A DNA stretch of 64,000 nt from DATFVA01 sp963774455 (GTDB lineage: Bacteria; Bacteroidota; Ignavibacteria; Ignavibacteriales; Ignavibacteriaceae), in the NCBI GenBank assembly GCA_963774455.1, contig CAVZFD010000001.1:1-64000 (forward strand). The letters run 5' to 3'. Within the stretch, counting starts at the first letter, position 1. The number at the start of each line of letters is the position of its first letter. The notes beneath the pieces were generated by a model that made no database searches, had not been told where the DNA came from, and was given only the letters and a program-made list of their open reading frames with translations. Shown here piece by piece: positions 1-6,808 of this stretch. The translations under genes and the position numbers were made by a program.

Positions 1-162
1 ATGAAGAGGTTTTAAGCACCCTAAAGTCGGAAGGAGGCTGCTACGCCGGGTTTTACTTTTTTTTCAAATAATATACTATTTTTGATATATTTGAAATAAT
101 TATTCATTACTTTTAACAAATTTGGTAGAATAATATCTAAACGCTCATTTAATTGATTGAGA

Positions 163-856
163 ATGAAGAAATTAAAAATTTTGCTTGTTGAAGATAATAG
201 ACTCCTGATGGAAGGCCTGAAAGTTATGCTTTCAAAGCAAAACGATATGCAATGTGTGGAAACTGTTAGTAATGGTGAAAGAATTTCGAATTTACTGCAA
301 AAGCATAAACCCGAGATAGTGCTTCTTGATATGGGTCTGGGTAATCGAAATAGTTTGAGTCTGGTAAAGATGCTCAGAAAAAAGTTTCAGGGCACTAAGA
401 TAATAGTAATGGATCTGATCCCCTCCCAGGAAGATGTTTTTGAATTTGTTCAGGAAGGGGTTTCGGGATTCATATTAAAAAATGCGACGGTTAGCGACTT
501 CCTTAAAACTATCCGGGATGTATCTAAAGGACTTAATGTACTTCCTCCTAATTTGAGCCGGATCACTTTTTTCACAGATTGTTGAACATGCCTTAAACGG
601 ATCAAATCCCTCAACCATCAGGGATTCAGTAACAATGACAAAACGAGAGAAACAGGTAATAGGCTTGATCTCAGAAGGCTTCACCAACAAAGAGATAGCA
701 CAGGAACTTCATCTCTCAACCTACACGGTAAAGAGTCATGTACACAATATTCTTGAAAAACTTGCATTGAGTACCCGGGTGCAAATTGCAAAATATGTGC
801 ATGATTCAAGTAAAATCGATTCAGCCTCCAGGGGAATTTCCTTAATTGATGATTAA
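163..856 (+). CDS. NarL/FixJ response regulator, interrupted by a one-base frameshift
   Basis: Two-component response regulator: an N-terminal receiver (about residues 1-120, phospho-acceptor Asp in IVLLDMG, Lys in FILKNA) and a C-terminal LuxR-type helix-turn-helix (TKREKQVIGLISEGFTNKEI, STYTVKSHVHNILEKLAL). The receiver frame stops at about 585 and the HTH continues in another frame. Dropping one C of the CC at 558-559 joins LPPNLSG to SLFSQIVEHAL, which matches SLFSQIVDYAI in the paralogue at 2528, so one base is probably extra. I chose ATG 163 over the TTG at 157 because it matches the MKK start of the paralogue. It sits before a PAS kinase and is probably one of its partners. Either a sequence error or a fresh pseudogene. 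Confidence 0.85.
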
Positions 857-861
857 TTAAA

Positions 862-888
862 AAAAAGGGATTAATCCTCTTTTCGACC
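862..888 (+). promoter_or_regulatory. Shared palindromic element, site A
   Basis: The stretch AAAAGGGATTAATCCTCTTTT is an inverted repeat centred on ATTAAT and is followed by TTTTCGACC. It lies 133 nt before the PAS kinase start. The same inverted repeat occurs almost exactly at 3296, with relatives at 2066, 6668, 11146, 12231 and 17612. It could be the operator of the NarL-type regulators encoded on either side; that role is inference. Confidence 0.5.
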
Positions 889-1021
889 TAAAGTACTATT
901 TACTCCCACGCTCATTCTGCGTAAATATATCACAAGAAGGATTTCGATTATGTGTTATTCAATAATAAATATTCCTGCTGCTTGCCAGGATTTAATCATC
1001 ATTTGACCCCCGGTTTAGGAG

Positions 1022-2005
1022 ATGGATTTGCATTCATTTGAAAATAAATATACGCGGCTTTTTGAAACTGCAAAAGACGGCATACTAATTCTTAATGCCG
1101 AAAACGGGAGGATTGAAGATGTTAACCCATACCTTGCTAACCTGTTAGGTTATCCCAAAAGTTTATTACTTAAAAAAAGCATCTGGGATATAAGTACAGC
1201 TCAGAATGTTGAGTACTCAAAACAGCTTTACAAGGAACTCCAGGTAAAGAAATATGTGCGGTACGAAGATATACCTTTGCAGACTTCGGACGGGAGTTTG
1301 ATAGACGTGGAAATTGTAAGCAATGTTTATAAGGTCAATGAGGAAAAGGTTATACAATGTAATATTCGTGATATTTCAAAACGAAAGAGCCAGGAAAAAA
1401 TAACCCAGGAGAATATTAAAACAAAAGAAGCCTTAATTAAAGAGTTACAGCATCGTACAATAAACAGCTTTACGATACTTAATGGGCTGATCAGGCTTCG
1501 GGGTCAAATGGCAGTCTCAGATGAAACAAAAGTGATCCTTGAAGACCTGGAAACCAAAGTAAAGTCGATTAGCGACTTATACTCTTTACTTTCCGAATGT
1601 AATAACACATACGAAGTGAAGGTTAATTTATACTTTAATAAAATGATCGAGCGAATGTCTGCTTTATCAAAAAATATAGTAATGCACAAAAATATTGAAG
1701 AAATTTCTATTTCAGATAAAAAAGCTGCTACCCTTGGTATGATTTTAGTCGAACTCTTGTTTAATGCAATCAAATATGCATTCCCCGATTCAAAAAAAGG
1801 AGAGATTAATATAACTTTAAATTCAAATGAAGGACTGACATTTATAGTTGAAGACAACGGGGTTGGTTTGAAAAAGGATTTTGATTTTGACCGTGATAAA
1901 GGACTGGGGTTTGAACTTGTGGATATGATGGTAAAACAGCTGGACGGTAAACTTAATTTTATTCAGGGGAAAGGGACTAAAATTGTTATGGGATTTCCTT
2001 CATAA
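1022..2005 (+). CDS. PAS-domain sensor histidine kinase, HisKA_2 type
   Basis: Cytoplasmic sensor kinase of 327 residues without membrane segments. A PAS domain covers about residues 8-125 (NPYLANLLGYP, ending in IRDISKRK). A HisKA_2 dimerisation helix follows with the probable phosphorylated His near residue 144 (KELQHRTINSFTILNG). The ATPase domain has the N box ELLFNAIKYAF, the G1 box VEDNGVGL and the G2 box KGLGFELV. It stands between two NarL-type regulators and most likely phosphorylates one or both. The SD-like AGGAG directly touches ATG 1022; a TTG two codons later would have normal spacing, so the start may be 1028. The signal it senses is unknown. Confidence 0.9.
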   Translation: MDLHSFENKYTRLFETAKDGILILNAENGRIEDVNPYLANLLGYPKSLLLKKSIWDISTAQNVEYSKQLYKELQVKKYVRYEDIPLQTSDGSLIDVEIVSNVYKVNEEKVIQCNIRDISKRKSQEKITQENIKTKEALIKELQHRTINSFTILNGLIRLRGQMAVSDETKVILEDLETKVKSISDLYSLLSECNNTYEVKVNLYFNKMIERMSALSKNIVMHKNIEEISISDKKAATLGMILVELLFNAIKYAFPDSKKGEINITLNSNEGLTFIVEDNGVGLKKDFDFDRDKGLGFELVDMMVKQLDGKLNFIQGKGTKIVMGFPS

Positions 2006-2065
2006 TTCTATACATTGTTTTTTATCGGGACAACCTCGTCTCTACTATTTCTCACCGTTAAGATC

Positions 2066-2082
2066 TAAATCCTTTTTCATCC
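2066..2082 (+). promoter_or_regulatory. Shared element, site B
   Basis: CTAAATCCTTTTTCATCC followed by TATTGGTCTATTG lies 65 nt before the Met-rich protein gene. The left palindrome arm is weak here, but the CCTTTTTCATCC core and the downstream ATTG match sites E and F. The short distance to the start codon equals that of site E. Confidence 0.45.
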
Positions 2083-2147
2083 TATTGGTCTATTGATATA
2101 TCCGGAAAATTGTTTTAATCTGTAATTAAAGATAAAAGGAAAAACCT

Positions 2148-2516
2148 ATGAAAAATCTAATGCTGATATTTGTAATATTAGTTTCGTTTTCTTTATTTGC
2201 TCAGGATAAAAGTGAAAGCAGCAGGATAAAAATGGATGATGAAACTAGTAGCTGGATGACCAAAATATCGTCAGATTCTGATATGCGGGTTAAAATGATG
2301 GAAATGATGATGGATAAAACAAGCGGAAATAAAGCAGAAATGATGAAGCTTGTAAATTCAATCATAGGTAATCCCGAAATGAATAAAATGATTGCAGATA
2401 ATATTCCTAATATGGGTAAAAAAGGATCATCTATGGAACCGGAATCACGCGGAATGATGGGTGATAGTGTTGACATGAAAAAAATGTCTCCAACGAAGCC
2501 CGTTGACAGGAAATGA
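2148..2516 (+). CDS. Small secreted Met-rich protein
   Basis: Protein of 122 residues that I cannot assign to a family. Residues 1-19 form a signal peptide ending in FSLFAQ, so the mature protein should be periplasmic or exported. About 20 residues are Met, many clustered (KMMEMMMDK, AEMMK, RGMMGD), with alternating Lys, Asp and Ser. Met clusters of this kind occur in copper-handling periplasmic proteins, but there are no Cys or His residues to support that, so metal binding is only a guess. The stop is 11 nt before the second response regulator, which implies co-transcription from the site B promoter region. Confidence 0.75.
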   Translation: MKNLMLIFVILVSFSLFAQDKSESSRIKMDDETSSWMTKISSDSDMRVKMMEMMMDKTSGNKAEMMKLVNSIIGNPEMNKMIADNIPNMGKKGSSMEPESRGMMGDSVDMKKMSPTKPVDRK

Positions 2517-2527
2517 AGTGATTAACA

Positions 2528-3217
2528 ATGAAAAAAATCAGATTGCTGCTAATTGAAGATAACCATTTGTTGAGGAATGGAATATTTTCTATTCTTAAAG
2601 TTCAAAAAGATATTCTTATTATCGCTGCATCCGGGGATGGTAAGAGCACACTTTTTAAAATCAAACAACTCAAGCCTAATATTGTTCTGCTTGACCTGGG
2701 TTTACGCAGCCAGAACAGTTTACACGTAGTGGAAATAGTAAAGAAGGATTTTCCGCAAGCCAAAATCATTGTTATGGATCTGGCACCCGTCCAGGCCGAT
2801 ATTCTTCAATATGTAAAAGCAGGGGCAAATGGCTTCATCCTTAAGGATACGTCCCTTCAGGATTTCCTGATCACAATAAGATCTGTGGCTGAAGGTTCAA
2901 CGGTACTCCCCCCTATTTTAATTGATTCACTCTTTTCCCAGATTGTCGATTATGCGATCAGAGAAGGCAACTCCAAACTGCAGGATGCCGTTAAAATGAC
3001 CGCCCGTGAGCGCGAGGTAATAATATTACTTGGTGATGGTAATAGTAATAAAGAAATAGCGCAAAAAATTAATGTTTCAACGTATACGGTTAAGAGTCAT
3101 ATTCATAATATTATGGAAAAGCTTGCTTTGCATACACGCCTGGAAATTGCAAATTATTCATACTCAGGAGAGACGCTTAAGACAGTTGCTAAAAGTATTT
3201 CAACTATAAATAATTAA
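2528..3217 (+). CDS. NarL/FixJ-family response regulator
   Basis: Intact 229-residue transcription factor. The receiver occupies about residues 1-120 (acidic pocket IEDN, phospho-acceptor in IVLLDLG, Lys in FILKDT). The LuxR-type HTH covers about residues 155-215 (MTAREREVIILLGDGNSNKE, then STYTVKSHIHNIMEKLAL). It is the full-length paralogue of the frameshifted regulator at 163 and shares the odd MDLAP/MDLIP segment after beta-4. Co-transcribed with the Met-rich protein. Its likely kinase is the PAS protein at 1022. It is the best candidate to bind the repeated palindromic element in this region, which is inference. Confidence 0.93.
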   Translation: MKKIRLLLIEDNHLLRNGIFSILKVQKDILIIAASGDGKSTLFKIKQLKPNIVLLDLGLRSQNSLHVVEIVKKDFPQAKIIVMDLAPVQADILQYVKAGANGFILKDTSLQDFLITIRSVAEGSTVLPPILIDSLFSQIVDYAIREGNSKLQDAVKMTAREREVIILLGDGNSNKEIAQKINVSTYTVKSHIHNIMEKLALHTRLEIANYSYSGETLKTVAKSISTINN

Positions 3218-3295
3218 TTCCAAAAAAAGGGGAATTTTATTTTTACAATGGAAAATATTTCCGTTAAGAAGAGTGAAGATTCCACTTTTTATCTA

Positions 3296-3323
3296 CGAAA
3301 AGGGATTAATCCTTTTTTCATCC
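3296..3323 (+). promoter_or_regulatory. Shared palindromic element, site C
   Basis: CGAAAAGGGATTAATCC runs into TTTTTTCATCC and then ATTCGATTTATT. This is the clearest copy of the full element: inverted repeat arm plus CATCC core. It lies 143 nt before the first radical SAM gene, similar to the 146 nt found between site F and the OmpA gene. Confidence 0.55.
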
Positions 3324-3466
3324 ATTCGATTTATTTTTTGTAGGATTTACTTTGAATATCTTTTTATTGGAAACGAATAGAGAATTATACACTTAAATCG
3401 TTTTTTTAGAAGTTTAAGGAGCGTCTTATACCGGAAATCTCAGGTAGAAGTGATGGGTAATAAATC

Positions 3467-5107
3467 ATGATAACATCATTACAAAAAAAAACCCGCTGTC
3501 TGCTGATACATCCAAAGTTTTCACCTTACAGTTTCTGGAACTTCGTTGAAGTCAGCAAGCTGGTTGGTGCTAAATACCTGGCAGCGCCTTTAGGCTTGAT
3601 GACCGTGGCTGCCCTGCTGCCTCCCGAATGGGAAGTAAAGATAATCGATACAAATGTTGAAACTCTGCTTGATGAGCATTTTGAGTGGGCCAATCTCGTA
3701 TTTACAGGTGGTATGCTGCCGCAGCAAGCAGGCATACAGGATATCATTAAACAGGCTCACAATAAGCAGAAGCCGGTTATTGTCGGGGGACCGGATCCTA
3801 CATCTCAACCCGGGCTTTATCAATCTGCGGATTACCTTGTGCTTGGAGAAGGTGAAATAACTATTCCAATGCTGCTAAATGATCTGGCCAATGGGAGCAA
3901 GAGCGGCGAGTACATATCCTCCGAATATGCCGACATGACTCAGGCAGTTGTACCAAGATTTGATCTTATAAACTTCAACAATTATATACACCTGAATATA
4001 CAATTTACACGCGGCTGTCCTTTTAATTGTGAATTTTGTGATATAATCGAGTTGTATGGCAGAAAACCACGCTCTAAAACTCCCGGACAGCTGGTAAGAG
4101 AACTTCAGGCATTATACGATCTGAATTACCGCGGTCATATTGATATTGTTGATGATAATTTTATCGGGAATAAAAAGCAGGTCAAGGAAACCCTAAGGGC
4201 AATAAAAGCATGGTCAAAAAAAAATAATTATCCTTTTTATTTCGGAACCGAAGCTTCTATTAACCTGGCAGACGATGATGAGCTTCTGCAGTTGATGAGT
4301 GATGCTGATTTTCGATTAGTGTTTACCGGTCTCGAAACGCCGGAAGATGATGTACTGGAAAGAGCCAACAAGAAAACAAATATGAACAGGTCAATTGTTG
4401 ACGCTACAAAAAAGATCAGTTCGTACGGTATGGTGGTCAACGCCGGATTTATCATAGGCTTTGACAATGAAAACGGGCAGACCGCAAAAAAAATGAATGC
4501 ATTAATACAGGATACGGGTATATGCACTGCAATGCTGGGATTATTGTATGCACTACCAAACACAAAGTTAACCAGTCGGCTGCGTCAGGAAGGAAGATTA
4601 TTTGAAGAATTTTCTGTTTTTACCGATAATACGACTCAAATTGATCAGGCCTCCTGCGGATTAAACTTTATAACTATCAGACCGAGAATAGAAATTTTAC
4701 GTGACTTTACTGAAGTGTTAAAATATATATATAATCCCGGACATTATTATGAGAGAGTAATCCGTACCTGTCTGAGCCTGAAAGTAACTAACAGGTTTAA
4801 GCCTGATTTAAAAAAGATCCTAAAGAATCTGAGATCATTTTCAAGAATTGTAAGGCAGGTTGGTTGTAACCGGATAACCGGAAAGTTATTTTGGAAAATG
4901 TTTTTTACTGTACTTATTAAAAATCCAAAAGCCATTGAATGGGGCGTAAGTCTGTCTGCAATGTTCCTGCATTTTTATAGCCACACTAATTTCATAGTCG
5001 ATCTGACTAATCAGCAGATCGATGATATCGAAAGATTTGGAGAGAATGTGTACAATCAGAACAGGCTTAAGATAACCGAAGTCAATGCGGCTGATTTTTC
5101 AAAATGA
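3467..5107 (+). CDS. B12-binding radical SAM protein, DUF4070 type (first of two)
   Basis: Protein of 546 residues. The N-terminal part (about 1-150) has the Rossmann-like layout of a cobalamin-binding domain (VGGPDPTSQP, YLVLGEGEIT), although the classical DxHxxG motif is not visible. The radical SAM core starts near residue 180 with the CX3CX2C cluster in RGCPFNCEFCDI, followed by VDDNFIGN, TEASINLADD and NAGFIIGFDNE. The C-terminal part matches the DUF4070 architecture. Members of this architecture include the hopanoid methylase HpnP and other class B methyltransferases acting on unreactive carbons, so a B12-dependent methylation is plausible. No hopanoid or other substrate-pathway gene is nearby. 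A paralogue follows 65 nt downstream. Confidence 0.88.
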   Translation: MITSLQKKTRCLLIHPKFSPYSFWNFVEVSKLVGAKYLAAPLGLMTVAALLPPEWEVKIIDTNVETLLDEHFEWANLVFTGGMLPQQAGIQDIIKQAHNKQKPVIVGGPDPTSQPGLYQSADYLVLGEGEITIPMLLNDLANGSKSGEYISSEYADMTQAVVPRFDLINFNNYIHLNIQFTRGCPFNCEFCDIIELYGRKPRSKTPGQLVRELQALYDLNYRGHIDIVDDNFIGNKKQVKETLRAIKAWSKKNNYPFYFGTEASINLADDDELLQLMSDADFRLVFTGLETPEDDVLERANKKTNMNRSIVDATKKISSYGMVVNAGFIIGFDNENGQTAKKMNALIQDTGICTAMLGLLYALPNTKLTSRLRQEGRLFEEFSVFTDNTTQIDQASCGLNFITIRPRIEILRDFTEVLKYIYNPGHYYERVIRTCLSLKVTNRFKPDLKKILKNLRSFSRIVRQVGCNRITGKLFWKMFFTVLIKNPKAIEWGVSLSAMFLHFYSHTNFIVDLTNQQIDDIERFGENVYNQNRLKITEVNAADFSK

Positions 5108-5172
5108 AATTTATTATGTTAAAAAGGCCGCACTATTATTTAATACACTACTAATAATAATTAAATAACACT

Positions 5173-6651
5173 ATGAAGATACTTTTAGTTTACCCAATGT
5201 ACCCGGATACTTTCTGGAGTTTTAAGCACGCTCTGAAGTTCGTTTCCAAAAAAGCCAGTTTCCCGCCTTTAGGGCTGCTGACCGTTGCTTCGATGATTCC
5301 AAAAGACTGGGATAAAAAATTGATTGATTTGAATGCGGCCAGGTTGAAAGATGAAGATATTCTCTGGGCAGATTTTGTTTTTCTTAGTGCAATGTCTGTT
5401 CAGAGTGAATCCGCAGATCAGATTATAAAAAGATGCAATAAATTAAATGTTAAAATTGTGGCCGGCGGACCGCTGTTTACCAGCAGTCCTGAGTACTATG
5501 ATAATGTAGATTATCTGGTTCTTAACGAAGCAGAAATAACCCTGCCGCAATTTCTGGCTGACCTGAACAATGGGGAACCAAAGCATAAATATACAACCGA
5601 TGAATGGGCAGATGTTTCGGGTACTCCCCTCCCTCTCTGGAATATTCTGACAAAGAAAGATTACACCTCAATGAATCTTCAGTACTCACGAGGGTGTCCT
5701 TATGACTGCGATTTCTGTGATATAACAGTTCTTTACGGGAGAAAACCGCGTACAAAAACAAGAGAACAGGTTCTGGCCGAATTGGATTTACTATATAATA
5801 CAGGATGGCGGGGACCGGTGTTTTTTGTTGATGATAATTTCATCGGCAACAAAGTGAAACTGAAGAAGGAAATACTTCCGGCAATAGCTGAATGGATGAA
5901 AAAGAATAGAGATCCCTTCTACCTCAATACGGAGGCTTCAATTAATCTTGCGGATGATAATGAGCTGATGCGACTGATGGTTAAAGCAGGATTTGAAGCT
6001 GTCTTTATTGGAATAGAGTCTCCCAACGAAGAGAGCCTGGTTGAGTGCAACAAAAGCCAGAACAGGAACCGTGACCTGATTTCAAGTATACGAAAGATAC
6101 AACAGGCAGGTCTGGAAGTTCAGGGAGGATTTATTGTTGGTTTTGATAATGATCCTCCTTCGATTTTTGAAAAGCTGACCAGCTTTATACAGGAGAGCGG
6201 GATAGTAACTGCGATGGTAGGATTACTGAATGCCCCGAAAGGGACAAAGCTTGAAAAAAGGTTAAATAAAGAAAGTAGAATGCTTAAAGATTTTACGGGA
6301 AATAACACTGACTTCTCAATTAACTTTGTCCCACAAATGGATTTAAAAGTTCTACTTGCCGGGTACCAGGATATTCTTAATAAAATTTATTCACCGAAAT
6401 ATTATTACAAGCGGGTTATGCTGTTTTTGAAGAATTATGATCCGAAACAGAAAAAAGTATTTCATCTTAACCCTAACTATATTCTGGCTCTGTTCAAATC
6501 AATGATCAAGCTTGGAGTCGTCGGTGAAGAAAGGATATACTACTGGAAATTATTTTTCTGGTCACTATTCAGAAAACCACAACTGTTTTCTCTTGCAATA
6601 TTATTTACAATATATGGTTTTCACTTCAGGAAAATATCTAACGGGTTATAG
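5173..6651 (+). CDS. B12-binding radical SAM protein, DUF4070 type (second of two)
   Basis: Protein of 492 residues with the same order of parts as its upstream neighbour: Rossmann-like N-terminus (VAGGPLFTSSPEYY, YLVLNEAEIT), radical SAM cluster SRGCPYDCDFCDI near residue 175, then VDDNFIGNK, NTEASINLADD, FIGIESP and GGFIVGFDND. The C-terminal region again fits DUF4070. The two proteins are clearly homologous but diverged, so they may act on successive positions of one substrate or form a pair. There is no obvious Shine-Dalgarno sequence before ATG 5173. Substrate unknown. Confidence 0.88.
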   Translation: MKILLVYPMYPDTFWSFKHALKFVSKKASFPPLGLLTVASMIPKDWDKKLIDLNAARLKDEDILWADFVFLSAMSVQSESADQIIKRCNKLNVKIVAGGPLFTSSPEYYDNVDYLVLNEAEITLPQFLADLNNGEPKHKYTTDEWADVSGTPLPLWNILTKKDYTSMNLQYSRGCPYDCDFCDITVLYGRKPRTKTREQVLAELDLLYNTGWRGPVFFVDDNFIGNKVKLKKEILPAIAEWMKKNRDPFYLNTEASINLADDNELMRLMVKAGFEAVFIGIESPNEESLVECNKSQNRNRDLISSIRKIQQAGLEVQGGFIVGFDNDPPSIFEKLTSFIQESGIVTAMVGLLNAPKGTKLEKRLNKESRMLKDFTGNNTDFSINFVPQMDLKVLLAGYQDILNKIYSPKYYYKRVMLFLKNYDPKQKKVFHLNPNYILALFKSMIKLGVVGEERIYYWKLFFWSLFRKPQLFSLAILFTIYGFHFRKISNGL

Positions 6652-6667
6652 ATAAGCATAATTTTGT

Positions 6668-6692
6668 AAAAGTGATCTAATCACTTTTTAAG
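6668..6692 (+). promoter_or_regulatory. Palindromic element, site G (variant)
   Basis: AAAAGTGATCTAATCACTTTTT is a near-perfect inverted repeat (AAAGTGAT / ATCACTTT) with the same outer A/T arms and central TAATC as sites A and C, but the CATCC core is replaced by TAAGC. It starts 17 nt after the radical SAM stop and lies about 116 nt before the CheB-CheR gene. It could be a divergent operator copy, or a hairpin terminating the radical SAM transcript. Confidence 0.4.
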
Positions 6693-6808
6693 CAATATTT
6701 AATGATAATGGAGCGTTTATAAGAAATATATCCGGTAGACTTGCAATAATTATTCTACTCTTTTTGAGGAAGGGTATGATTTATCCAGTTATTTCTGATT
6801 GAGGAACT

